This document shows, one piece after another, positions 14,635 to 22,066 of a DNA stretch of 30,455 nucleotides. The first letter of the stretch is position 1, and the number at the start of each line of letters is the position of its first letter. Origin of the DNA: JAUXLW01 sp964195005 (lineage in GTDB: Bacteria > Actinomycetota > Acidimicrobiia > Spongiisociales > SHLN01); contig CAXMOO010000085.1 in the NCBI GenBank assembly GCA_964195005.1, positions 1 through 30,455 on the forward strand, given 5' to 3'. The translations under genes and the position numbers were made by a program. A model generated the notes under the pieces. The model saw only the letters and a list, made by a program, of their open reading frames with translations, ran no database searches and was not told the origin of the DNA.

Positions 14635-15762
14635 CTAGCCGCTATCGCTGCCGATGACTCCCTCGACGAAGTAATCGAACCCGAAGATGTCACCGAGTTC
14701 ACGAGAGTTGCCACCCTGATCGACGATCGGATCGGGGAACACCGCGAAAGTACCGGCGACGATCTCCGCCCGGCGGGTAGCAATCAGGTCCTGGGTGGCC
14801 TGGTCGACCGAGCTACCGAACGCTGCCATATCGACCGTGCCGTCCGCCAGATTGCCGTAGAAGACCTCCGGCTGCCATGTCCCGGCAGCCACGTCCTGGG
14901 CCACACTCAGGTAATACGCACCCCAGTCCCAGATTGGTGCGGTAAGCCACGCATTCGGAAAGACGTCGCCCGTGTCGGCGTTGTAGCCGACCCACTTGGC
15001 TCCCGCATCATCAGCGACCTGGCCCGGTTGCGTCGAGTCCTGGTGCATGGCGATGACGTCCGCTCCGGCGTCGATTAACGACTGGGCAGCCGTGCCCTCC
15101 TTGGGAGGATCGAACCAGGTCGACGTCCACACCACCTGCACCTCGGCATCGGGGTTAGTTTCGCGGACTCCGAGTGCGAATGCGTTGATTCCGCGAATTA
15201 CCTCGGGAATCGGGAAAGCGGCTACGTAACCGATCAGATTGGTGGTCGTAGCGACGCCGGCCGCCATCCCGCTCAGGTAGCGGCCTTCCTCAATTGCCGC
15301 GAAATAGTTGCCCATATTGGGGCCCGTCTTGAAGCCCGAGGCGTGCATGAATGCGACATCCGGGAAGTTCTCGGCTGCCGCCAGCATCGGGTCCATGTAG
15401 CCGAACGAAGTTCCAAAGATCAGCTTGTTGCCCTGGGCTGCCAGGTCTTCAAATACTCGTTGGGAATCGGGCCCTTCTGGAATGGCCTCCAGCGTTGTGA
15501 CCTCAACGTTCATGTTGGCTTCGAGAAATTTCGCACCCTGGTCGTGGGCCCACGACCAGCCTTTGTCCGATACCGGACTGACGTGGACAAATGCCACCTT
15601 GAGGGCTTCACCGCCGGCGGTGGTACCGGTGGTACCGGTGGTACCGGTCGTACCACCATCGGCCGTCGTGGTTGTGTCGTCGCTAGACGAGCCGCAGGCC
15701 GCAGCCACCAGCGCTAACGCCAGCATCAATGCCACCACTGCCCGCCATTTCTTGAATGTCAT
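14635..15762 (-). CDS. BMP-family ABC importer, substrate-binding lipoprotein
   Basis: A 375-residue basic-membrane-protein (Med/BMP) family lipoprotein that captures substrate outside the membrane. The signal sequence has a Lys/Arg start, hydrophobic core ALMLALALVAAAC and lipobox Cys23. A low-complexity Thr/Gly linker follows (about residues 30-50), encoded partly by a 9-bp tandem repeat. The mature domain shows family features: VAFVHVSPVSDKGWSWAHDQG, GTSFGYMDPM, FMHASGFKT, NYFAAIEEGRYLSGM and GYVAAFPIPEVIRGINAFALG. Characterised relatives bind purine nucleosides or related compounds; some Med-family proteins bind other ligands. It heads the importer genes, 185 bp after yqeC on the same strand, with AGGAG about 10 bp before the ATG. 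A purine-type ligand is supported by the neighbours. Confidence 0.9.
   Translation of the reverse strand: MTFKKWRAVVALMLALALVAAACGSSSDDTTTTADGGTTGTTGTTGTTAGGEALKVAFVHVSPVSDKGWSWAHDQGAKFLEANMNVEVTTLEAIPEGPDSQRVFEDLAAQGNKLIFGTSFGYMDPMLAAAENFPDVAFMHASGFKTGPNMGNYFAAIEEGRYLSGMAAGVATTTNLIGYVAAFPIPEVIRGINAFALGVRETNPDAEVQVVWTSTWFDPPKEGTAAQSLIDAGADVIAMHQDSTQPGQVADDAGAKWVGYNADTGDVFPNAWLTAPIWDWGAYYLSVAQDVAAGTWQPEVFYGNLADGTVDMAAFGSSVDQATQDLIATRRAEIVAGTFAVFPDPIVDQGGNSRELGDIFGFDYFVEGVIGSDSG
15622..15648. repeat. Three perfect 9-bp tandem repeats in the lipoprotein linker
   Basis: GGTACCGGT occurs three times without a mismatch inside the binding-protein gene, encoding the Thr-Gly-Thr units of the flexible linker after the lipobox. 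Unit number can change in frame by slippage, altering linker length without breaking the protein. Confidence 0.85.
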
Positions 15763-15947
15763 GTTTGCCTACTCCTAGGTCGAGTCGTCCCCTCCATCAC
15801 TGAAGGAGCTCCAATCTCAGACCAGACTCTAGATCGCAATGGGATTAGTGCGCCACCAGGCACTCATCGAAATTTCGCGCTCTAGTGGACCGGGGAGTTC
15901 TCGGCAGCTACACCGTCGAGAACCTGATGGAGTCGAGGATGCCAGGC
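15763..15947 (-). promoter_or_regulatory. Leader region of the importer genes with two small dyads
   Basis: This 185-bp gap between yqeC and the binding-protein gene is the only sizeable one in a nine-gene minus-strand run, so it probably carries a promoter. I see no convincing -35/-10 pair. It contains a 10-bp palindrome CGAAATTTCG (15868-15877) and a spaced dyad AGTGC-8-GCACT (15847-15864), either of which could be an operator. A ribosome binding site, AGGAG, is close to the ATG. No purine-riboswitch fold was recognised by eye. Confidence 0.35.
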
Positions 15948-16664
15948 CTATTCGAACGGCGGAATCAGTGCAATTTCGCCTATCAGCGGCACCAGCTCGA
16001 GCCGGCGGCAAATCAAGCCAGCAGCTTCCTCCCGCCCTCCCGGCGTTCCACCGGTGAGTGCAACCACCACCCGGGCCTGGTCGGGCACCCCCTTTAGGCC
16101 CCCTTCCGGATGAGCCAGCAGAGCAGCGACGTGCTCCGGCCCGACCGGGGCGGTGAGGTCCAGGCCACTCAGCGCCGAAACAAGCTCGGGACGATGGGCA
16201 GCCTCCGCCAGTGGCAGGCCGATGGCGTTGAGGCTTGCGACTAGCACGACGAGCGTCGCCGTAGTCGGAACAACCGGCTCGTGAACGTCCGGCGCTTTGA
16301 TCGATCGTCCCCGCGCACCGTCGGCCTCTACCAGGATGTAGTCGGAGGTCGTCTCGGCGAACAGACGATCTACCTCCTCTGGAGAAGGGCCGGTGACCTT
16401 TCTCCCGTCTTCCGTGCTCACCACGAACACCGGGCCCGGCGAAGCGAAGCACGCCTCGACCTCAGCCGGATCCGACGAGTAGCACACGGTGCCGGTGACC
16501 TGATCCAGGCCGAGCTTTGTTGTAGTGGTCAGGATCACGCGGCTTCCGGAGTGGACCAACTCGGCACCGAGCCGGAGGAGTAGGGTCGATTTGCCTCCGG
16601 CTCCGACGAACGCGACCAGCTCATGGTCGCCGAGGTCGAACCGCTCGGCCAAGGTGGCGCTCAC
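15948..16664 (-). CDS. yqeC: Selenium-dependent molybdenum hydroxylase accessory protein YqeC
   Basis: A 238-residue P-loop protein. The GTG at 16664 is chosen as start because the family begins a few residues before the P-loop and because GTGA overlaps the yqeB stop; a longer upstream frame runs inside yqeB and has no resemblance. Walker A is GAGGKST (21-27), followed by LTTTTKLG, then LVEADGARGRSIKAP, a Glu-Ala-Asp-Gly motif typical of the family, and HEPVVP. Its exact reaction is not known to me; by phylogenetic distribution the family is linked to enzymes whose Mo centre carries a labile selenium. It is the last gene of module B. Its presence is one of the two best arguments that at least one of the hydroxylases here uses the selenium-containing cofactor. 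Confidence 0.9.
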   Translation of the reverse strand: MSATLAERFDLGDHELVAFVGAGGKSTLLLRLGAELVHSGSRVILTTTTKLGLDQVTGTVCYSSDPAEVEACFASPGPVFVVSTEDGRKVTGPSPEEVDRLFAETTSDYILVEADGARGRSIKAPDVHEPVVPTTATLVVLVASLNAIGLPLAEAAHRPELVSALSGLDLTAPVGPEHVAALLAHPEGGLKGVPDQARVVVALTGGTPGGREEAAGLICRRLELVPLIGEIALIPPFE

Positions 16665-17467
16665 GGCCGGCGTCGATTGAGCCAGGTGAGCACTGCTTCC
16701 AGTACTCCGCCGCCCACCGCGAGCGCCTTGTCCGAGATCTCGAGAGTGACGGCCGCATCGCCCCGCGGGTCGATGTCCGCAAGTTTCAAGCCTGGTTCGG
16801 CTGGGTAGCCGTCGGCAATCAGCCCGCGCACCACACCCCCAATTCTCGCCTCGACGGCGGCCTCGCCCACCCGACCGATGACCTGGCCCGCAGCGACCGA
16901 ATCTCCGATCTCGACCGACCAGCGAGCCGGTCCCGCGGCCGGCGCCCGGATCAACCGGTCGGCGGATTGTCCTCCCACTTCGCCGGGGATGCCTGTATCG
17001 GAAGCAGCCGCGCCCTCCCAGATAACCCGGCCGAGATGGTGCCCGCGCTTCGTCTCCACCACTGCGTGGCAATCCCGGCCGGCGCTGAAGCCCGGACCGA
17101 GACCAACCACTAGCGGGGCTAGATCAATGCTCGTACCGACATTGCGCTTGGCAAGACGGGCGTCAACCAGCACCGACACCGACGCCGGGAACTCCGGCAT
17201 CCCTTCCTCGACGAGAACGGCCACGGTTCCAGCCGCGGCAGTGTCGGCCGCTTCGGCCTCCGACGCTGTAAGGCGGGCCCGCATGCCCTCCACTGTGATC
17301 TCGCTTTGCTGCACCGCCGTCGACACCGCCACCGTTCGGCGGATCGTCATGGGCTGAGCCAACTCGAGGACAACGACCGGGAAACCGGCCCGATGCAGCC
17401 GGTAGGCGACCCCCGTCCCTAGATCACCGCCGCCACGGAGGACGACGAGATGGTCGGCGAAGAGCAT
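16661..17467 (-). CDS. yqeB: Selenium-dependent molybdenum hydroxylase system protein YqeB
   Basis: A 268-residue protein of the EF2563/YqeB family, a genomic marker of selenium-dependent molybdenum hydroxylases with no firmly established reaction. The N-terminus has a nucleotide-binding-like stretch LVVLRGGGDLGTGVAYRLH, followed by VVVLELAQPMTIRRTVAVSTAV, both diagnostic. Later come VVGLGPGFSAGRDCHAVVETKRGHHLGRV and a C-terminal segment GDSVAAGQVIGRVG that resembles a small biotinyl/lipoyl-like beta fold. The ATG at 17467 overlaps the xdhC stop by one base (TGATG); a TTG one codon earlier is the alternative start. It overlaps yqeC at its end. The tight xdhC-yqeB-yqeC arrangement indicates one maturation unit. 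Confidence 0.9.
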   Translation of the reverse strand: MLFADHLVVLRGGGDLGTGVAYRLHRAGFPVVVLELAQPMTIRRTVAVSTAVQQSEITVEGMRARLTASEAEAADTAAAGTVAVLVEEGMPEFPASVSVLVDARLAKRNVGTSIDLAPLVVGLGPGFSAGRDCHAVVETKRGHHLGRVIWEGAAASDTGIPGEVGGQSADRLIRAPAAGPARWSVEIGDSVAAGQVIGRVGEAAVEARIGGVVRGLIADGYPAEPGLKLADIDPRGDAAVTLEISDKALAVGGGVLEAVLTWLNRRRP

Positions 17468-18264
17468 CAATCCGATCCGTCGTCGGCCCGCGTCACCCTG
17501 ATGACCTCGGCGAGGATCGACACTGCGATCTCCTCCAGAGTTTCGGCGTGAATCTCGACTCCGATCGGAGCATGAATTCGGTCGAGTTGTCCGGGAGCAA
17601 CGCCGGCGTCGGCCAGCTGTTGGCTTGCCTCTCGCCAGCGCCTTGCGCTTCCCATAACTCCGATGTAACGGGCCGGGGTATCCAACAGCAATGGAAGGGC
17701 TTCGACGTCCTTGGCGACGCTGCGGGTCACGAGCACGATCGATGTGTCCTCGGTCACGGTATGGGCGGCCATTGCCTCTGCCATTGAGCCTGGCAGCCGG
17801 GAGTCGGCGTTGGGCATTTCCTCGTCGGTTAGCCGCTCGGGCCGGTCGTCGGTTACCACCGTCTGATAGCCGAGCCAGTGGGCGAGGTCGACTACGGCTC
17901 GCCCGACATGGCCTGCTCCGACCACAAACACGGTATGCGCTGGCATATACGGCTCCAGGTAAATCTGCAATTCACCACCACAGACGCCCGGGTCGCCCCG
18001 GGACGGCTCCATGAGTGCGTAGTCCAGCAGTTGTGGGCGGCGCGTGCGGAGAACTTCGTGCGATGCCTCGATGACGCGTGATTCCAACTCCCCTCCTCCG
18101 ATGGTGCCGCCCAGCTTCCCGTCCTGAAAAATCAACATCTTGGCGCCGGCGCGACGTGGCACTGAACGCCTGGTGGCCACCACGGTGGCGAGCACCACCG
18201 GCCGGGCCGCTTCGACGGCCCGTGACAGCTCGCGCAAGACTCGATGATCCTGGCCGTCGGTCAT
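17467..18264 (-). CDS. xdhC: XdhC/CoxI-family molybdenum cofactor maturation protein
   Basis: A 265-residue maturation factor. Family members bind Mo-cofactor, promote its sulfuration and hand it to xanthine-dehydrogenase-type apoenzymes. The N-terminal XdhC/CoxI domain shows VVLATVVATRRSVPRRAGAKM and GGTIGGGELESRVI, with Cys95 in GVCGGELQIYLEP. The C-terminal Rossmann domain opens at VFVVGAGHVGRAV (GAGHVG at 116-121) and ends with YIGVMGSARRW and IHAPIGVEIHAETLEEIAVSI. The ATG lies 6 bp after the module B Mo-subunit stop. As the only XdhC in the window it could serve all three hydroxylases. In selenium-dependent systems a related step may insert selenium and not sulfur, which is inference here. 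Confidence 0.9.
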   Translation of the reverse strand: MTDGQDHRVLRELSRAVEAARPVVLATVVATRRSVPRRAGAKMLIFQDGKLGGTIGGGELESRVIEASHEVLRTRRPQLLDYALMEPSRGDPGVCGGELQIYLEPYMPAHTVFVVGAGHVGRAVVDLAHWLGYQTVVTDDRPERLTDEEMPNADSRLPGSMAEAMAAHTVTEDTSIVLVTRSVAKDVEALPLLLDTPARYIGVMGSARRWREASQQLADAGVAPGQLDRIHAPIGVEIHAETLEEIAVSILAEVIRVTRADDGSD

Positions 18265-18270
18265 TGCGCG

Positions 18271-21180
18271 TCAGCCCGCGTGCAACGCTTGCCACACCCG
18301 TTCGGGCGTGAACGGGATGCTGTTGATCCAGACGTCCGTGGCGTTGCCAATGGCATTGCGAATGGCGGGGGCCACACCGTCCTTGGGGATCTCGGCAATG
18401 GCCTTGGCTCCGAAAGGACCGCTCTTCTCCATCGTCTGTACGAGATAAGCCTCGATGCGGGGCATCTCGTCGGCCCGATAGATCTTGTAGGGGCCAAAGC
18501 GGGGGTTGACCAGGCGACCCTCCTCGTCATAGGCCATCTCCTCGCAGTGCCCATAGCCGAGTGCCTGAATCATCCCGCCCTCGACCTGCCCCGCCGACGT
18601 GACCGGGTTGATGGGGACCCCGCAATCGACCGCCATCACCAGCGCCTTGACGGTCACCTGACCGGTCTCAACGTCGACCTCGACCTCGGCGAATTGAGCC
18701 GCATATGGAGGGGGTGACTCGGAGGAAACGAAAGAAGCATTGGCCATGATCTGGTGCTGCTGATCCTGATGCAGTGCGTGGAGGGCCAGTTCTTCAAGAG
18801 TCACCGAACGGCCGTCCGCCGCCCACGCCTTGCGATCGGCCAGTTCGATCTCTCCCGGGTTGGCATCGAGCATCAACGCCGCCCGCTCGGTGATTTGCCT
18901 ACGGGCCTCTTCGGCGGCCTTCTTGACTGCGGTCCCGGAGATGTAGGTGGTGCTGGAGGCATAGGCACCGACGTCGAATGGAGTCATGTCGGTGTCTGCG
19001 GCGTACACCAGGATGTCTTCGAGCGGCACGCCCAGAACCTCGGCCGCGATCTGACCCAGGATCGTGTCGGCCCCGGTCCCCAGGTCGGTGGCGCCGATGA
19101 GCAGATTGAAGGAGCCGTCGTCGTTGATCTTGATGCTCGCCGCCCCCATGTCCAGGCCGGGGATCGCGGTGCCGTGCATGCACATCGCGAAACCGATGCC
19201 CCGGCGGATGTGCGGCTCATCTGATGGCCGGCGCCACTCCGGATCGAGGCGGCGATGCCATCCGATCGCCCTTTCTCCCTGGGCGACGCACTCCTCGAGC
19301 CCGCTGGAAGTGATGACCGGCACCACCTCGATGTCGGCGGCGCCCTCGCCAAGCTTGGTGGCAATGTCGAGCGGGTCACCCTCCTTCGTCCAGTTGAGGC
19401 GTCGGAAGGCGAGCGAGTCCTGTCCGAGGGCCCGGGCAACGTCCTCCATATGCGCCTCGAGAGCGAAGAGCGCCTGCGGAGCCCCGTATCCGCGGTACGC
19501 CCCGGGAACCGGGATATTGGTATACGCGACGTCGCACTCGAAACGCTTGTTCGGGGCATTGTACGAACTGAGGCCGCGCAGCCCGCTCACTTGCTGAACT
19601 GTCAGGGCGTGCGTGCCGTAGGCGCCGGTGTTGCCGACGATGCGCATCTGCTGGCTGACGAGCACTCCATCGTTGTTAACACCGCTCTTGTAGGTAATGG
19701 TCTGGGGGTGGCGCGTGCGGCTCGACCTGAATTCCTCTTCCCGGGTCAGCTCGAGCCGCACAGGGCGGCCGGTAGCAATGACGAGATGCCCGACGACGTC
19801 CTCAATGAGCATTTCCTGCTTGGCTCCGAAGCCTCCGCCGATGCGGGGCTTGATCACCCGAATTCGTTTTACGGGCAAATCGAGCAAGGGTGCCACCATC
19901 CGGCGAACGTGGAACGGCACCTGTGTTGAGGTGCGGAGGACAAGACGCTCGTCGCTGTCCCAGTACCCGATGGCGATGTGCGGCTCGATCGGGCATTGCT
20001 GCACCTGATGCACCCGGAAGGTTTGCTCGAACAGATGGTCGGCCTTGGCGAAGCCGGCCGCAACGTCGCCGACCTCAGCCTCCATATGGTGGACGATGTT
20101 GCGAGAGGCATCGTAAGCGCCCTCCATGCCGTCCTCGTCGTGAATGATGGGTGCGTTCCCGGCAATCGCCTCGTTCTCATCCAGCACGAAGGGAAGCACC
20201 TCATAGGTCACGTCGATGAGGGCGACGGCTTCTTCGGCGATTTCAATGGTCTCGGCCGCCACCACGGCTACCCGGTCACCGACGTGACGTACCTTGTCGT
20301 CGAAGCTCACCTGGTCGTAGGGCGGCGGGTTGGGATAGCTCTGGCCACCCGACGCATAGCGAACCCGCTTGACGTTCTGGTGATGAAGCACCGCATGGAC
20401 GCCGGGAAGGGCCCGCGCCTTCGAATCATCGATCGCCAGGATGCGAGCCTGGGCGTGAGGGCTGTAAAGCATCTTGGCGTATAGCATGCCGCGGAGCTCA
20501 ACGTCGTCCGTGAACGCCGGCTTGCCCTTAGCCAGCTTTATCGCGTCGACCTTCGTTTCCGGCTTGCCGACCACCTGAGTCTCGGGGACCTCCGGGCTGG
20601 GAACGACGCGCGGTGCCAGCGGCGCCAGGCCCTCGAGGGCGACGGTTAGATCAGCCTCGGCGCCGCCGTTCGGCTCCACCAGTGGTGCAATGTGGACCGG
20701 CTCGACCGGATCCGCCTTCTTGCCCCGCAGAATGTCCCCGGCACGCAGAATGGCCAGCACAGGCCGGAGGTAGCCGGTCTCTCGATCGAGGATGCCCGAT
20801 AGTGCCTCCCGCACCTCGCGCTCGGTGGGGCTGGGGATTTCGTCCAGCAGAGCCTTGGCCGCCAGGATGGTGGCGGGGGTCGAATATCCAGACTGAATCG
20901 CTCCGGCGTCGATGAACGCCCTTTGAATGGGGTGCAGGCTCCCGGTGGGTGCCAGCCCTTCTACGGTTTCGATCTGATGGCCATCGGCCTGGGCGGCCAG
21001 CAGGATCTCGGCCGACACGAACCGCCCGTCCAACAAGACACCGGCGGCTCCGGTCTCACCCGTCTCCGCCCCGAAGCGGACACTGTAGAAACCCTCCCGG
21101 CGCAGCACCGCTCGGAGCGACTCGTGTGGCAGGCAGTCGATGCGGCGCTCCTCGCCGTTGATGGTGAGGGTGATCGTCAT
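18271..21180 (-). CDS. Xanthine dehydrogenase family Mo subunit fused to a cysteine-free ferredoxin-like domain (module B)
   Basis: A 969-residue fusion. Residues 1-155 align with the two-domain [2Fe-2S] module, but every cluster ligand is replaced: Ala38, Thr43, Ala46 in the GAETGETGAAGVLLDG loop, Ala57, Ser97 and Ser100 in QSGYSTPA (normally QCGFCTPG), Asp132 and Glu134 in ILDRETGY (normally NLCRCTGY). The only Cys in that region, Cys6, is not a ligand position. The rest is a normal Mo subunit: hammerhead domain around 210-320, cofactor loop IGGGFGAKQEM, GAYRGYGAPQ with the conserved Arg, and GAKAIAEIP with Glu930 as expected base. The frame is intact and it overlaps the FAD gene by ATGA. 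The family resembles fused selenium-dependent hydroxylases. It is likely functional but cannot use the standard Fe-S relay; substrate unknown. Confidence 0.88.
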   Translation of the reverse strand: MTITLTINGEERRIDCLPHESLRAVLRREGFYSVRFGAETGETGAAGVLLDGRFVSAEILLAAQADGHQIETVEGLAPTGSLHPIQRAFIDAGAIQSGYSTPATILAAKALLDEIPSPTEREVREALSGILDRETGYLRPVLAILRAGDILRGKKADPVEPVHIAPLVEPNGGAEADLTVALEGLAPLAPRVVPSPEVPETQVVGKPETKVDAIKLAKGKPAFTDDVELRGMLYAKMLYSPHAQARILAIDDSKARALPGVHAVLHHQNVKRVRYASGGQSYPNPPPYDQVSFDDKVRHVGDRVAVVAAETIEIAEEAVALIDVTYEVLPFVLDENEAIAGNAPIIHDEDGMEGAYDASRNIVHHMEAEVGDVAAGFAKADHLFEQTFRVHQVQQCPIEPHIAIGYWDSDERLVLRTSTQVPFHVRRMVAPLLDLPVKRIRVIKPRIGGGFGAKQEMLIEDVVGHLVIATGRPVRLELTREEEFRSSRTRHPQTITYKSGVNNDGVLVSQQMRIVGNTGAYGTHALTVQQVSGLRGLSSYNAPNKRFECDVAYTNIPVPGAYRGYGAPQALFALEAHMEDVARALGQDSLAFRRLNWTKEGDPLDIATKLGEGAADIEVVPVITSSGLEECVAQGERAIGWHRRLDPEWRRPSDEPHIRRGIGFAMCMHGTAIPGLDMGAASIKINDDGSFNLLIGATDLGTGADTILGQIAAEVLGVPLEDILVYAADTDMTPFDVGAYASSTTYISGTAVKKAAEEARRQITERAALMLDANPGEIELADRKAWAADGRSVTLEELALHALHQDQQHQIMANASFVSSESPPPYAAQFAEVEVDVETGQVTVKALVMAVDCGVPINPVTSAGQVEGGMIQALGYGHCEEMAYDEEGRLVNPRFGPYKIYRADEMPRIEAYLVQTMEKSGPFGAKAIAEIPKDGVAPAIRNAIGNATDVWINSIPFTPERVWQALHAG

Positions 21181-21911
21181 GCCGTCTGACTACTCATCAG
21201 TCGTTCGGTCAGCACCCGGGCTAGCTCCTTGCGGTAGCGCGACGAGCCGCGAAAGTCACCGGGCGGCTCGAGATCGGCGATCGTGCTCGGCTCGATCATG
21301 ACCGGAGTTGCCGCGACGCCTGTTAGCGCCACCCGGGTGGCGCTTCCGATCCCTGCGAGCACTGCAGCCACAATCGGGCGATCGGCCGGCGTCCGGCCGG
21401 TCGCGGCGTATGCCAGGGAGCCTTCCGACTCCATTGTCAAGTTGGTGATGATGCCACCGTCCAAGCGACCACGGTCGGCAAGTAGGTCGGGTAGCGGGAG
21501 CTCCACTGAGCCGGAGGCGTGAGCGACACCGACCACCCCCCGGTGTGCGAGGAAGCCGGCCAGCAGCACGCTCTCGTAATCTCCCGCCGCCAACGTTCCA
21601 CCGACCGTGGCGACGTTACGGAAGGTGCTGGCAGCTTCCCGTTTGGCCAGGTCTCGCACCATCGGCGGCACCGAAGCGTGGTCGACAATTGCTTGCAGAC
21701 GCACCATCGCCCCAATGCGAACTCTTCCGTTCTCCAGCTCAATGCCGTCAAAGTCGAGGCCCTGCAAATCTACGATCTCGACTGGTCCCTGCTCTCCCCT
21801 CGCAGCCAGCGTGGTTCCACCGCCCACCAGGACCGTAGTGACGCCGGCGCGCGCCAGGAGCCGGAGCGCTTCGTCCAGGCTGGAGGGCCGGTGGTAGTCG
21901 CGGACAACCAT
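21177..21911 (-). CDS. Xanthine dehydrogenase family FAD-type subunit (module B)
   Basis: A 244-residue subunit of the CO-dehydrogenase flavoprotein fold and the first gene of module B. The FAD-contact loops are present but altered: VGGGTTLAARG (29-39) in place of AGGTDLM, and TVGGTLAAGDYESVLLAG (102-119) in place of TIGGNLGTASPAGD as in module A; the Thr-x-Gly-Gly core remains but the Asn and the following Ser/Pro turn are lost. The C-terminal domain is short, with VAAVLAGIGSATRVALTGVAATPV still clear. FAD binding is plausible but not assured. Its start has no Shine-Dalgarno sequence; TAGAGT ends 6 bp upstream. Overlap with the Mo gene by ATGA argues for a stable complex even though the partner lacks iron-sulfur clusters. 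Confidence 0.82.
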   Translation of the reverse strand: MVVRDYHRPSSLDEALRLLARAGVTTVLVGGGTTLAARGEQGPVEIVDLQGLDFDGIELENGRVRIGAMVRLQAIVDHASVPPMVRDLAKREAASTFRNVATVGGTLAAGDYESVLLAGFLAHRGVVGVAHASGSVELPLPDLLADRGRLDGGIITNLTMESEGSLAYAATGRTPADRPIVAAVLAGIGSATRVALTGVAATPVMIEPSTIADLEPPGDFRGSSRYRKELARVLTERLMSSQTA

Positions 21912-21917
21912 TGCGGA

Positions 21918-21923
21918 ACTCTA
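21918..21923 (-). promoter_or_regulatory. Putative -10 box, leaderless promoter of module B
   Basis: On the minus strand TAGAGT ends 6 bp before the FAD-subunit ATG at 21911. This would be the promoter for the FAD, Mo, xdhC, yqeB and yqeC genes and perhaps, by read-through, the importer. No clear -35 element is visible. Confidence 0.45.
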
Positions 21924-22053
21924 CAACCAGGAGACCACCTCGATCATGAGCGTACGGCGGTACTCCATCTTTCGATCTCCGAGCTCAGTCTGCTGGCCTG
22001 CTGCTTGCCTGCGCACCGGAGCAAGCCGACACGGGGAACCATCGGCCAACAAC

Positions 22054-22059
22054 TACCGT
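22054..22059 (+). promoter_or_regulatory. Putative -10 box, leaderless promoter of the sulfite-oxidase-like gene
   Basis: TACCGT ends 7 bp before the GTG at 22067, matching the spacing at serA and the FG-GAP lipoprotein. No Shine-Dalgarno sequence is present. The 155-bp region shared with the divergent module B promoter shows no other feature I can support. Confidence 0.45.
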
Positions 22060-22066
22060 TGAATTC

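Noticed and set aside
16665..17072. N-terminal extension of about 136 codons ahead of yqeC.
   Set aside because: It lies entirely within yqeB in another frame, is Gly/Arg/Ser-rich and unlike any YqeC; GTG 16664 gives the normal family start and a GTGA overlap.
18271..21180. Possibility that the Cys-free hydroxylase is a pseudogene.
   Set aside because: The frame is intact over 969 codons, overlaps are precise, Mo-domain motifs are conserved, and all eight substitutions occur at ligand positions while neighbouring residues persist. This fits selection for a new state, not decay.
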